From: Arcuatula senhousia
Lineage: Eukaryota > Mollusca > Bivalvia > Mytilida > Mytilidae
Direction of reading: 5' to 3'
Assembly (NCBI GenBank): GCA_963971305.1
Contig: OZ020305.1
Location: 14,355,001 to 14,419,000, forward strand
Length of the DNA: 64,000 nt
The notes beneath the pieces were generated by a model that had not been told where the DNA came from, made no database searches, and saw only the letters and a list, made by a program, of their open reading frames with translations. Below are positions 11,609 through 23,303 of the stretch, piece by piece. The translations under genes were made by a program, and so were the position numbers. How positions within the stretch are numbered: position 1 is the first letter of the stretch; each line of letters starts with the position of its first letter.

Positions 11609-12611
11609 TATTTATATAAATCAACAAAAACTATCGATAACCAAGGTTTGCTTACAATTTCGGATCACTTCCATATATATTGCAGCGGACCTGAAAGTTT
11701 TTCTCTTGCCAAAAACTGTCGCAGTGTTCTTGAACGTACGTTCTAGAAACGATAGAATTTTCTTGCACGATGCACCTATTTGGTGTGTGTTCACTACTTT
11801 GTTTTGCAATAAATTAAGGTTTTCCACATTATATCCTGTCAACCACAGAATGCAAAATGACGACAGTTTTACCCAATACAGCCACTTGGGGCACAAATCC
11901 TAGTCGCGCTGTGGCCCATATTCGTCATCAGAGTACTTGGTGCCTTTTAGTGGACTTCTGCTGACAAGTAAGGTGCAACGTTGACGTATTCTAAATCCAG
12001 GACCAACACGATGTGGAACACTTACTTGTTCATTTGTTGTGTTATTGTAATTTCGGTTTATAAAAAGAGAGTACATTTGTACTTAAAAGTTATCTCGATG
12101 AACATTTAAATGCTAACATTGTTATTTGTCGTGAAAACCGTAAATTCCAACTGTGGTGTCTAGAAACTTAGAAACCATCTTCAGAATGTCAGAAGTCGAT
12201 AGAGGCAAAAATAATGTCAGTGGAGTCAAAAGACATGAAAAATACAATTAAACACAGAGCAGCTCATAAAAGAACTCATCTATCAGAAATGCGAATTCAC
12301 GCCGTAACTATGTACAGTAACACGTGACGTACATTTTGTATCATTGATAGAGCTCGTGAAGTACATGTAAAATTGTTTTTTGTTTCGGTTTATAAATTAG
12401 AGGTAAATATCACATTTGTTTTATTAATATTCTATCTAATTGATTTCTATTTTTATAATAAAGCAAATTTGTAGACCATTATATCTATGTTATTGTATTG
12501 GCGGTCTGCTCAAAAAGACAAAAATAAAGAAAATAAATATTCAAAAAGAAAATGCACGAAACTCAAACCCATAACATGTAATAAATCTATATTTTTGCCA
12601 TAAACAATATG
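11609..12611. other. No gene recognised; probable 3' flank of the peptide gene
   Basis: No repeat or protein match is evident. Reading on the minus strand, an AATAAA signal lies at 12420-12425, about 190 nt beyond the stop codon of the 12612-12893 CDS. It could be its polyadenylation signal. Confidence 0.3.
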
Positions 12612-12893
12612 TTAATACATGTAGACAACTCGAGGGTAATACGGCTGGGAAGATCTAAAGCTAACACTTCTAGCTGGCATAAATCGACTAACAAAGTTTC
12701 CTCCACCTGATCCCCCGACGCCTCCAAATCTGTGGTATGAGTTACAGTCGCCGTACCATCCACACTCAAGCCATAAGCCGTAACCTTCAACGGTACCATA
12801 GTTCCTGAGATTGTGGGCGGGGCTGTATCCACGCTGACCCCTTTCGCCCATGGACAGTCCAAGTATTGCGACAATCAAAAGGATGACCTTCAT
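12612..12893 (-). CDS. Putative secreted Gly/Tyr-rich peptide, 93 residues
   Basis: The predicted product begins MKVILLIVAILGLSMG, a textbook signal peptide with a short basic start, a hydrophobic core and small residues before likely cleavage near residue 16. The mature part is rich in Gly, Tyr, Ser and Arg and has just two cysteines close together (ECGWYGDC), so one intramolecular disulfide or a dimer is possible. The start at 12893 is preferred over an upstream in-frame ATG at 12932, because 'cttctttttacag' on the minus strand ends at 12900, three bases before the ATG. This is a strong splice acceptor, so an intron would lie in the 5' leader. I do not recognise the family. A byssus, shell-matrix or antimicrobial-type secreted peptide is possible but unproven. 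No neighbouring gene helps. Confidence 0.5.
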   Translation of the reverse strand: MKVILLIVAILGLSMGERGQRGYSPAHNLRNYGTVEGYGLWLECGWYGDCNSYHRFGGVGGSGGGNFVSRFMPARSVSFRSSQPYYPRVVYMY

Positions 12894-12899
12894 TTCCTG

Positions 12900-12912
12900 T
12901 AAAAAGAAGTCA
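12900..12912 (-). other. Putative 3' splice site before the peptide start codon
   Basis: On the minus strand a pyrimidine-rich run ends in 'tttttacag' immediately before 'gaaATG'. It fits an intron in the 5' untranslated leader. The donor exon was not found. Confidence 0.45.
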
Positions 12913-14202
12913 CGATAATCTTTTAAAAACATTTATTTAACTTGTACAATGTATGTGAAAAAAAAATTGACAGTTGCAATGTATGGTGATAGATGTACTT
13001 CCATCAATTAAAGAAAAAATAAATGTCAATTTTTACCATACTGTCTTAGTTCAAAGACCACAAACAACAATATAGTTTACTTTAATAACCTTTTTCAATT
13101 ATTACAAAGCAAATACAATAACCATGCACCCCGGGACGACATTTTGGGGGCATTTTGTTTTACTTATGTCTGTCCGTCCGTCTGTCCGTATACGTACGCC
13201 CTTTGCGACTTTCAGACCTGTCGGAATTCTACTTTCTGTTTGGGGACAGCAGGGGCATCCATTCCTCATGGACACATTCCTTCTTTATATTGTTACATTT
13301 TTTCTAGAGAATTACCCTCCTAAAAAAATTATTACTGTCGTTCATCTTGAAAACAAACACAATGACATATAGTTTTCTCTTTTTCTTTTATTATCTGTCA
13401 TTTCAATCACAATAAATAAGACCTTGATACGAAAAACTTAAGTTGTCAACTCTAACAAATGACTTGATATATCTTGTAACATTTAAAAGATTTTTATAAG
13501 CTTCAACGACAAAATTGTATAAATTTCTACAACTTAAGTTATTAATTATAGAAAAACAAAGCAAAACTCTACGTTCCAAATCTTCTACGCCAAGGTCTAT
13601 GTGATTTTTGATGGCAAAATAATTAAGTCATTATTAAGGGAAACACACGGAACACCATAGCCGTATTCCCCGACTTTCTTTTCAATTTTTGTATTAACAA
13701 ATCAAGTACAAGTGCATGTATATTGCCTTGACGCTACAGTTTTCACATTACTTATTGCACGATTTATTCACATGTATATATACGAAATGGCAAAAGGGAG
13801 GAATATGCACAAACGTTGATCCTATAATCCAATTACATGTTCATTTTTTTCTGATGGAAAGCTCATAAGACTCTTTAAAATATCATAAAAACTAAATGGG
13901 TCATCTTTTTTTGTGGACAGCGCAGACCTTTAAAGATGGTGAACTTTCCTTAAAAAATGATATTTTGAATATTTGTAGGCACTGCCCCTTTACGGTAAAA
14001 CTAAATCATTGATGAGATATTCTGATTCTGACCAAAATAAATATGGGGTTAAATTATCTCATTCAGGTGCACGTGGTGATTAAATAGCCATATAAAACTG
14101 TGTTGTTCAGAGTATGATATCACTTGTAATTAAAGCAAATTCGATTTTTATTATATAATTGACCCCTCCCCAAATAGATAAACAAAAAACAGTACAGAAC
14201 TG
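12913..14202. other. No gene recognised; dispersed-repeat fragment near 13125
   Basis: The segment 13125-13260 contains 'ccgggacgacattttggggg', a 'tgtccgtccgtctgtccgta' run and 'tggggacagcaggggcatcc'. It has the look of a bivalve dispersed repeat with a 'gtccgtccgt' stretch. The rest is AT-rich and featureless by eye. Confidence 0.35.
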
Positions 14203-14846
14203 CAGGGGCGGATCCAGGATTGATTTGGATGGGGCACAAATGTAAAATTTTAAAAGGTCCCGTTTTTCACGCCTCTGTATATGATGCATAAAGGGACATG
14301 CAACACAGTTATTAAACCGGTAATACTTTACTTTCAAGCCGGGTTGTAACCTGTGCGGCTTACGGGTGGCGAATAGGCCCACAACAGCGCTAAGCTTGTC
14401 GGTAAAAGTCAACTAAAGATCGCTCAGAAAACTGACACCATGTGATTTAATGGGGAAGCTCTGTAATAATGAATGCCGGGGTAGTCAGGCCGATAATGCG
14501 GACAAACTGACTGCAAACTATGTGGTGCACTCGATCACTGTGTTGGGAGAATTGTCATGCTCTTTTCACCTTAAAGAACACTGTTACAGGTCTCGATAAG
14601 AGAAGGACCCATAGAATCCCATGCAGAAAGACAAGTTGCCTGTCCCTACCCATCATTACATATTCCAGTCTTGTAACAGTTAAGCCATAAATCAATATAG
14701 GATATACACAATCTGTGTTAATTGTTTAATGTTCGGACAAAAAGTGGTGGATTATGATCATGTAATTATAGGCCTTATTTCATTTTTGAAGAGGTCAAGT
14801 GGGAGGCGGCAGGTGCCCCCTATGCCCCACTCTGGATCCACCATTG
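14203..14846. mobile_element. hAT-like non-autonomous DNA transposon (tentative)
   Basis: The left end is CAGGGGCGGATCCAGG. The right end read backwards is CAATGGTGGATCCAGAGTGG, and both arms then reach 'GGGGCA'. Ends of the CAG...GGATCCAG type are typical of hAT MITEs in invertebrates. I could not find a matching 8-bp duplication in the flanks, so the call is tentative. A SINE-like block sits inside. Confidence 0.4.
14345..14660 (+). mobile_element. SINE-like block
   Basis: The start, 'ggcgaataggcccacaaca', matches 'ggcgaataggcccacagca' at 22209. Later parts ('tagtcaggccgataatgcgg') are similar in arrangement to the 22.2-kb element. It lacks a clear polymerase III promoter and probably represents an internal SINE fragment. 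Confidence 0.35.
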
Positions 14847-14849
14847 GTA

Positions 14850-17439
14850 CTTAGTTCATTATACGCATGCATAGCGAGCTCTTTATTATAGAAAGTCTGC
14901 TAGATTGTATCAGACTGAAAATATGATGGAAGAAAATTGTTCTGTCTGATTATGTCTGTCGTGCATGTGCAGAAAGTAACACATCGTCCCAAATTATCTC
15001 GTCTCTTTGGTCAAAGTTATCAATTGAATGTTTTTTTTTTTTGTATCTACGAGATCTTTTAACATGTTTAAGGCAATGTCTTTTTAATATTAGTAAAACT
15101 ACAATATAGGTTTAATTAAGTTATTTTGATATCATTAATTAAATTAGCTGAAACATGAAAAACTCGGCTTATTATCGGTTGTTTTTAGCCTTCTCATTTT
15201 TTTCTTCTTATTTAATAACGAATCGACTCGAACAATTCTTTTCTTATTACCGTTAAGGATTTTTCATTTCCTAAATAAATAATGGCACGAAAGTTAAGTC
15301 GCATTGCTTAGAAAAAAAAATCAGACAAAACGTCTAGCTAGTAGAGATTATGCATTTGGTTGATAAAATATATGCATCGAATTCAAAGAAGCGAACATTT
15401 TTAATTCTTGAAGTTATATATTCATGTAAATGCATACCTGTTGGAATGGTTTGGTGGCCCACGATGAAATGAACCCTCAGATCTCAACTTTTATTACAAA
15501 CCAATATATATTTATTATATATGTACTAAGAGTTTGTTTTTTGTTGTTTTACTATGAATGACAACTGATTAAATTGTCATTTTCTTTGTCTGTAAAGTGA
15601 CCTCATAGGAATCATGACTTGTGCATGACCTTACATCAATCAATATATTGCATTATCACGGGGGGTCTTGTTACCACAGACATGGTCAGAATTTTATCGA
15701 ATTACATCTTTTAATCAAAAACATGGACAAAAATCGGACCACGGAAGCTTTTCCCACTACAATCGTGGTCAAAACTATAACAATGAAACACATTTTCCCA
15801 CACAAAAACATTGAAACAGATTGTGTTATGAGTGTTATAGATATGAAACATTTTTTTTTACCTCAAAGAAAATCCAAAATCTTATTTTCACAAGTTGGTA
15901 TAATTTCTATAGTTGTCACAATAATGAGTTTGAATTGATATATATCTGATAAACATAAAGTTTATGAAAATGAAAGTTTGTCTTTAAACAATAGAACTGG
16001 GGTGTAAGCCATATTCTTCTCCGGTGAATAGAGTGATAAATCCGACTAGGCACATCAAAGGACTATGGTAAAATTCTCTATACATGTAATTCGAAAACAA
16101 TATATGTCTTTTCAACACGTACGAAATCTTTTATTTTAAACAATTCAGAACCGTTAACTCATTTTTAATGACGGAAAATAAAATATTATTTTCTTAGTGC
16201 TTATTAAGGGGACCAGGGTGCACTTAGGAGCCCTGTGTGGTTTGACACGACTACTGGCCCATGTTCAGTTTGATTGGTTAGTTATAATAGAATAAATTTT
16301 TAAACCGTTGGTCGATACTTGTTTTGTGATCTTTCAGTGGGGTGACCATTGCCTAGCGAGCAATATTTGACTATACACAAGCGGCTGTTATTGATGTGTG
16401 GTGTGTGTGTATCCTGGTCTGCTATTGCTTTGTTTTGGGTTTTTACAGCATGACATACATTTGTACTTGAACGGCGCGCAAACTGCAATGATGAAATCAT
16501 TTATATGACACTGAATTCACAATTGGGGTCTCTGAATTGTAAATGGATTTACGGTCATTTTACCCCTACGTACTTCTACTTATGTGTCTATTCAAAAACC
16601 TGACCAAGGATTTTACTTCAACTATTTATTCTCTGCAGTGTGTTTCTATACTGGATGATCGCTTTTTCATATTTGTAATGTTTTGAGTAGAAATATTTTG
16701 TTACATGTATCAATATTTAACTACGCCTTTTAACATTTTAGAGTCAATTGGCTGTAAAGAACTTTTTTTAAATTTCTAATTGAACATTTTCTCTCTCAAC
16801 ATCTTGATGATAGGGAGCAAGTATGTGCGTACTACACATTTTTATGAGGTCAGATGACAGTCTTACAGTGATTCATTACTTTAGTTATAAAGTCGGATTG
16901 TTATTTTACGTATTTATTGCGTATTTATTGTTTTTTTTACCTTATATGAATAAGTTATACTATGATATAATATATCATGAAAAGTCCTTCGAACAGTAGA
17001 TATTCGTTGTTAAAAGAAATCGATATTACAGCTATGGTATTGGACATCTCAGTACAACTTTTATTTTCAAATTATAATCTTCCCCAACTTTGACAGTAGC
17101 AAACCCACTTCACCTGCTAACGGTGACTGTTGTGCAATATTATATAGTTTTCGAGAGATGAGACTAATTTGCCCTTGCACGATGTGATATTTTATTGCAA
17201 GAAATTTGATTGGCTGTCCGCGCGATAAACCGCATTTAGATGGGCGGATTTAAAAAAATGTCTATTTTTGTGTCCACGATGTGTACATGTAATGTTCAAT
17301 TAGATATTGAGTATTTTTCAAGTGCCATTGTTTTCATTGTACTTTAAGTTGCGAAAGCAATAATGTAAAGATCAATATGTAATCAATAAATCTCAAAAAT
17401 TAAAACAAAAGAACACAAAACATCCTCTTAGATAGTGTC
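14850..17439. other. No gene recognised
   Basis: The stretch is AT-rich with no convincing exon, protein similarity or element ends. Short ORFs (for example 15621-15938) lack domain features and show low-complexity composition. Confidence 0.4.
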
Positions 17440-17885
17440 CATATTAAAAATCAAAGCGCTAAAGCGTTTAAAGGCAGAGCTAAATCTAAGCACTAAAAAT
17501 AAAGAACGATCTGTGTTTCATAAACTTGAAACATAGCACATCAGTTTTGTTTGTTTTCTCCGCACACTTACACATTTGTTAAGAAATCTGTAATTAAGCT
17601 CCGCCCACTTGATCAAAGGTCAAAGGTCAAAAATGCTTAAGTGTCAACGAGTATTAATACACGATATGTAGTCCACATTTATATCGCATTTATGTTGGGG
17701 GTATAAATATGTACCTCCTATTTTAGACAATACGTATAACATTTAAAATACAATACACGAACAATGTTCTGTAATAGATCCTCTGGTAGCAATATTGACT
17801 GACCGATTTACCCTGTCTAGACGGAAAAAAAACGCGAAAATCAGATAGCTTTATGGAGCTATAAGGCTCTGCCTAAAAATCATTT
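17440..17885 (+). repeat. Dispersed ~440-bp repeat carrying a DR1 motif, copy 1
   Basis: It matches 28303-28735 in the opposite orientation. Landmarks are 'caaagcgctaaagcgttta', 'ttgatcaaaggtcaaaggtc', 'atatcgcatttatgttgggg', 'gaccgatttaccctgtctag' and 'acgcgaaaatcagatagct'. No ORF is present. Ends were set by where similarity fades. Confidence 0.65.
17617..17629 (+). promoter_or_regulatory. DR1 nuclear-receptor half-site pair
   Basis: AGGTCA-A-AGGTCA is a perfect direct repeat with one-base spacing. This is the site type bound by RXR heterodimers, HNF4 and COUP-type receptors. It sits in a dispersed repeat, and whether it is bound is unknown. Confidence 0.4.
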
Positions 17886-18731
17886 CTTTACAATTCCAAC
17901 CAATGTAGATCAATTTTTAAATTATTTAACGTTGAATATTTGCTGACTTACATTCATAGTTGAATTTTTTTTCTTAACTTTAAGCTAATCTCTACAAAAA
18001 CTTTGCTATTAGCAATTTAGTATGTGTCCGTGAAAGACATGTCCACAACAACAATGAAATAACACGCAATAACAACAATAATCAAATGTAAATCCAATCT
18101 TTCTATATCTTGATTTAAATGTCCTTCCTTGTATATTGTACCTAACACCACTTAAGTTTATGTGGCGACAAAAACATAGTTGAGGATGCTGTTTTGTGCA
18201 TGCATGAAGGCAGTTGGTATGACCTTTCACTATAATATTACTGTTATTGTCCACTAAGCAACGTGTGCTTTTTTAAAGAATTTAAGCAGAAAGGCACTAA
18301 ATATTTTGACTTTTATAAAGTGAAACAAAAGATCTGACTAAATTAAGAACAAATATAATTGAAAGACATTGAAATAAAACAAAAAGTCGACATATGTGTG
18401 TAGATATGTCCACTTTGCAACGGTCCACTGTGAAACATTTCGTTTCGAAGAGGACAAATATCGTTGCATATTGGACACATTTCGTTGCATAGGGGAAATC
18501 ATGTTCGATTCCAGCTCAACCCCATGCTGGTTTTTCCGGCGTCAACGGCTTCAAAAAAGATGATTTTCATCACTGTTGGCACACGGACACCCCTTTCAAA
18601 CTTTGAAGCTCACCAAATCCATTCTATATTATATCAATTACTTTACAGAGCTATATATAGAATTATTTTCTTTAACTATATATTATGGGTTAAGCAAATT
18701 TTACAGTGTCACACTATTCTATGTAACTATA
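17886..18731. other. No gene recognised
   Basis: AT-rich sequence with no convincing coding exon. Short ORFs at 18009-18254 (minus) and 18464-18811 (plus) have no recognisable domain. Confidence 0.35.
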
Positions 18732-18944
18732 TATATTATGGACTTGAAGATCGCATTGGAAGAGGGATGTTTGGCGCCATAAAACCTGGTTTAACCCACA
18801 ATTTCGTTTGAAATGCCTGTACCAAGTCAGGGCCATTGCGATCCACCAATTCTCCGGTATAACTGATTCGTTTTTGTCAATTTCTCTGGACTATGAGATT
18901 GATCATTCAAGTTTGGTAGTTTTGTTATTACCTTTATTTCCTAT
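18732..18944 (+). repeat. ~285-bp retro-like repeat, 5'-truncated copy
   Basis: Shared blocks are 'gatcgcattggaagaggga', 'ggcgccataaaacctggttt', 'tgcctgtaccaagtcagg', 'tctccggta' and the end 'gttttgttattaccttta'. It matches copies at 32731-32994, 49827-50106 and 56257-56543. Confidence 0.6.
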
Positions 18945-19199
18945 GAGGTATAATTTAATATTTTAAAAGTAATTTGGGGCCAATACTTTCAGTTTAAACA
19001 GTTAGAGAAAAAGGTTTTACAACTACAAATGATGAGATAAGAATTTTAATCAGACTCGTTAGATATTTGTCAAAAGAAACTCGCAAATGCTCATTTCCTA
19101 ATTTGACAAACATCTAGCTCGATGTAATAAAAATCCGTATCTCATCACTTATAGTTGTGAAACCTGTATTTCTCAAATTATTTCAACAAACAATTCCAC

Positions 19200-19790
19200 A
19201 TTTTCTAATGTTATTACGGAAATATATCCCAAGGAATTACCCTTGAAAAGATCTTACCTCACCGGCGATAGATGCCCATTTTTAGATCAAGATTTAAGTA
19301 TTATCAATGGAAAATTACTAAAATATATAATAAACGGGATAACTTTTCATTTCCAATTGTAATTTTTCCTTTTCTACAGGAAGATGTACCACTTGCTTCG
19401 TCTTACAGAGTTTATATTTTACAGTTTGTAATATATGCTCGAATCTGCAGCGGTGTGTCTGATTTTAGTGATAAAAGCCAGTTTATTAAAAAAATACTAA
19501 AACAAGGATAGTATTTACTAAATAGTAAAATCGTTTTACTGAGATGATCACCTCAATATCCCTTTTATGTCTTCACAACCATAATATACCTGTGCCAAGT
19601 CAGGACCATTTCGATCTTTAAAATATTTTCGGTACGTCTTCCTTGTTTTGTGTCTTCTCTTGGACATTGAGATTGATCTTCTAAGTTCGGTAATTTCGTT
19701 TTCATTTTCAGTTACTAAGTTTTATCATAAATATCTATATCTTATTGGAAAATTTAACTGTACACGTCGATTTTTTTTTATTGTAAAGCT
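19200..19790 (+). pseudogene. Divergent Penelope-like RT fossil with a repeat inserted
   Basis: A segment near 19272-19511 encodes KIYNKRDNFSFPIVIFPFL and YRVYILQFVIYARICS. These align with the 'LYDKRDDFNFPIVNFPFL' and 'YGVYVSQLIRYSRACG' parts of copy A but are clearly diverged. The reading is interrupted at 19511 by a copy of the ~285-bp repeat (19533-19712, internally deleted). It resumes near 19722 with a KYLYLIGKFNCTRR-like segment matching the fossil at 10.7 kb. No active site remains. Confidence 0.5.
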
Positions 19791-19818
19791 TTAATTAAAT
19801 TTTTAAAAAAATCATTTA

Positions 19819-19955
19819 AGGAATGACTGTCATAATTTTTTTTTCTTTGGGGTATGAAAAAAATATCGCACATTGTATAATCTGCGGATTATACTTACTA
19901 TTCAAAGTTTTTTTTTTCATATCCCCAATGACAAAAAATTATTACAGTAATTCTT
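19819..19955. mobile_element. 137-bp MITE with TA duplication
   Basis: The arms are 'aggaatgactgtcataatt' plus 'tttggggtatgaaaaaaa' and their imperfect reverse complement at the right end ('ttttcatatcccca', 'attacagtaattctt'). TA flanks both ends (19817-19818 and 19956-19957). Size, foldback shape and TA fit a mariner-like MITE. Confidence 0.5.
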
Positions 19956-20129
19956 TATAAATAAATTCCCAAAACAATTATAAAACATGAAAATCTTCCT
20001 AAAAAAAGAACTAAAATGTTGGCACTTCCTGTAAAAATGGCGTTTCCCCATGAATTTAGCCTTTTTTTGGTAAAATATTGATAGTTTGATACTTATTTTG
20101 AAATGTTAATTGCCTTTTTATACTTATAA

Positions 20130-21345
20130 ACGATATTGAGATGTGGAATAAGTGTACGCGACACAACAAACATAAACAAAGAGCAATTCAAAAAATCACA
20201 ACGTAAAACAGCAAGCAGTCTTCAACATGACCATAGGTCACTGCTTACCGTCTTGCATTGGCCCAGGACTTATAATACAATACACAAGTTTCAAAACCAA
20301 TCCCTAAATCATCAACGAAAGACCCAATTCTTGACAAAAAACAGTTAACACAGAATGACAAGGACAAACAAAGGCTTTGGCAAAGTTTCCTGGCTTAGGA
20401 CAGGCACATATAAAATGTGGCAGGGTTAAACTAGTTTTTTTGGATCCAACCTTCCCCCTATTGATAAGCTTGCACAAAGCATACATATAAAACACACAGT
20501 AAAACTCAATCGACAAAAGTTCAATTCAACAAGAGAGAACCTAAGACAAAATACTGTACGAAAACAACAAGACAAGGAGGAACTCTCTTAAGAACACTCG
20601 AAGTTACTGACAACTAGCTAAGAAACATTTATCGATTGATGTAAAAGAATCAAATACATCAGTTCTAAATCCGACACCCCAAGTAAAAACAATGAATGAT
20701 TTAGAGTTGTATCACCACACAGAACCGACATACTTGATCGCTGTGGTGCTTATAAATAATACAGTGTTATGTCATTTTTGAGCATTGCAGCGATCAAGTG
20801 TGTCAGTTTTGTTTGATGATACACCACCAAGCATTAATTGTTTGACGCTTTGTGTCGGATTTAAAATCAACATACTTGATTTGTTTTACATCAGTCGATA
20901 GAGGCTTTTTAGCTAGCTGTTAGTTACATCGAGTATTCTCCCTTGTTGATTTGAACTTCAATCGATTTAATTTTTACTGTGCGTTAGTTTGTGCTTTGTT
21001 ATTGATTATCGATAAGGGGAAGGTTGGACCCTAAACAACTAGTTTAACCTGGCCATATTATAAATGTGCCTGTCTTTACCCTGAGCCAAAAATTTTATCA
21101 AAGCTGATGTATGTATTTGTCGAACTTATGTTATTTGTTTTTTCGTCAGGAAGAGGGTCTTTCATTAGCACTTATGGATTGGGCTTGAATGATATGTAGT
21201 TTATTTTAATCCAGGGCCAGTTGCAAAACAGATAGCAGCAACCGCTGGTCACATTAAAGGCTGCTGGCTGTTTTCCGTTGTGGATTTTTTTCATTGTCGT
21301 TTATATTGTGGGTTGTGTTGGTACACTTATTCCACATCGCATTAT
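20130..21345. repeat. 1.2-kb imperfect palindrome (foldback)
   Basis: The left arm, about 20130-20750, is the reverse complement of the right arm, about 20770-21345. Paired landmarks run from the outside in: 'gatgtggaataagtgtac' with 'gtacacttattccacatc'; 'aactagtttttttggatcc' with 'ggaccctaaacaactagttt'; and 'acttgatcgctgtggtgc' with 'gcattgcagcgatcaagtgt'. Arms show scattered mismatches, so this is an old head-to-head pair of the ~640-bp repeat also present at 10965-11608. Confidence 0.7.
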
Positions 21346-22199
21346 CTTCTATTATTCCATATGCCAGTGATCGATTGTACACATCTTAAGATTTTTAGAC
21401 ACCGCTGTCTCCGTGACCGACTTTGAGACCAATGTTATAGGAAAATACGCTTTATACGATTTCTAAAAAATCTTCTGTCGTTATCAGTCACTGGTGGAAA
21501 AATTCAAAATTGAAGTGATTATTCTGATCAATGTTTGGATGATTTTTGTACTGAGATGATATTAACCTTATTATCCCTATCACGTCTTCAGAAACGTCAA
21601 TGCTGAAAACCTGGCCGTCATCCATAGTGGTGTATCTTGTTGGGAAAATTATAACATTCCTCGTCGTTAAATAAGTCTGCTGTAGGTCTCAATAGGCGTT
21701 AGACCCGTAGGATACCCGTGTAGGAGGCTTTTCTGTATGATCCTATCCGTTCCCCCTTTTTTCATTAGCAGTCAAAACTCGCACCCCCCATTCGCGTTGT
21801 GTCCCCAATTTCTCCTCCCCATGTTATCACTCCTTTTATGTTTCGCCGAAATCGCTTCTTGGAGTAAAGCAATAACTATAAACTAACTAACGAAATAATC
21901 TTACCCTTAATTTTCGCTAAGCTAGTCGTAGCTATCCTTATTCTTACTTTTGATATGATAGATACATAAAGTGTCGATGTTATATAAATTTATTCCGAAC
22001 ATAAAATATTTGGACAACTTCCTTTCCTATGTATCAATAAAAGTGACATATTTAATGGTTTTTCAATTGCGTACCGTACTGTTGTCCGAAAACTAGAAAG
22101 TTCAAAGGACAAGGTTAACATTTACGCGACTAACTACTAGTAGTCTGTTATATATGTTCGAGATGTAGTTACAAGTGTATTTAATTAATTGTCCCATAT
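21346..22199. other. No gene recognised; repeat fragments
   Basis: Near 21545-21600 a fragment ('tgtactgagatgat...tatccctat...gtcttca') matches the start of the ~285-bp repeat. Near 21680-21760 a block ('ggtctcaataggcgttaga') resembles 14595-14640. Nothing is coding. Confidence 0.35.
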
Positions 22200-22616
22200 A
22201 GGTCCGGATGGCGAATAGGCCCACAGCAGAGTCTTTCTTGTCGTAAGAGCCGACTGGGGGTCTAAGGAATCTGACTTCAGGTCAGTGATCAGCCCACAGA
22301 GCTAAGTGTGTGCCCTAGGTGCCTGAATAGGATGTCGCTCTTACGCGGAGGTTGTCAGGTTATTATTACGGATAGCCTGATAAAAATGGGCAAACGTGTG
22401 TAGAGAGTGCAACTTTTCATGTACGTTAAAGATGCTGTTGTAGACCACCAAGTAGTTCACTTCGTATGTCCACCCCTATCCACCTTTCCCCTTTTCCTGT
22501 GGTCTTCGAAGTTAAATATTCTTATGTTTCCAAAACCAACCTATATTCCCCATCATCATTTCATGTTCATTCTATCATCCTCGTCCTAATACATGTATAA
22601 CTCTCTTACTCAGTCA
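22200..22616 (+). mobile_element. SINE-like element
   Basis: It starts 'ggtccggatggcgaatagg', like the block at 14345, and ends with the 'catcatcatttcatgttcat' tail shared with 5985-6050. The centre contains 'catgtacgttaaagatgct', similar in position to 'catgcacgttaaaaac' of the 6.2-kb SINE. A clear A/B box was not found, so the promoter head may be degraded. Confidence 0.45.
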
Positions 22617-22651
22617 TTGATAATTCTATTGTTATATTATGTTAACCTTAA

Positions 22652-23299
22652 AGACATAGAACCTATCATTTTGGCAATTTTTAAAAAATAATGAAATTCA
22701 CACTATTTGAAGAATACATTGTAAAACCTTTGAAGAAACTGTTGAATTTTCAAACAATCTACCAGAAAGTATTCTTTTCGACGAAAAACTGAAGAAAAAA
22801 ACACTGTGTCAAAAAAGAGGACAAACTAATTATAGAATGTAAACACTTGCGGGTGCCGGAAAACTGAGAAACGAAAAGTAACCAAACGAAACGGAGCGGA
22901 ACAAAAACGATATCGGTAAAGATTGAAACGTAAACAGTAAAGTAAGAAACCAAAATCAGTAAAGAAAGGAAACAAAATCGAGCTAAACTGGTAAAAAATG
23001 AAAACTGAATCGATTTTAGCCGACACCAGTCGTTTTTCTTAATTTACCGATTTCGTTTTCTCTTCGCTTCGTTTGGTTACATTTCGTTTCTCAGTTTAAC
23101 ATTACCCAGTTTACCAAAAGTAAATATTTATGCTGGACAATACTTAATCAACGCGAATAATAAAGATAAGATTATTTTAAAGAAAACTGCAAAACATTGA
23201 GTTTTTATGTTGGAAAAGATAAGTTTTAGATGGTATATTTTTAATATATGTACTTTTTATTCAATGTGAAAAATTGTGAAATTGATAGGTTCTATGTCT
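22652..23299. mobile_element. piggyBac-like MITE with TTAA duplications
   Basis: The terminal inverted repeat is AGACATAGAACCTATCA, perfect over 17 bp and imperfect beyond. It is flanked by TTAA at 22648-22651 and 23300-23303; TTAA duplication is diagnostic of the piggyBac superfamily. Inside lies a second inverted pair ('ctgagaaacgaaaagtaacc' at ~22863 with 'ggttacatttcgtttctcag' at ~23075). No transposase ORF is present. Confidence 0.65.
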
Positions 23300-23303
23300 T
23301 TAA

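Noticed and set aside
14195..14854. 8-bp hAT target duplication
   Set aside because: The flanking octamers ('cagaactg' and 'gtacttag') do not match.
15621..15938. 105-codon plus-strand ORF
   Set aside because: No domain, AT-driven composition and no splice or promoter context.
18009..18254. Cys-rich 81-codon minus-strand ORF as a secreted peptide
   Set aside because: No signal peptide and no regular cysteine pattern; probably chance.
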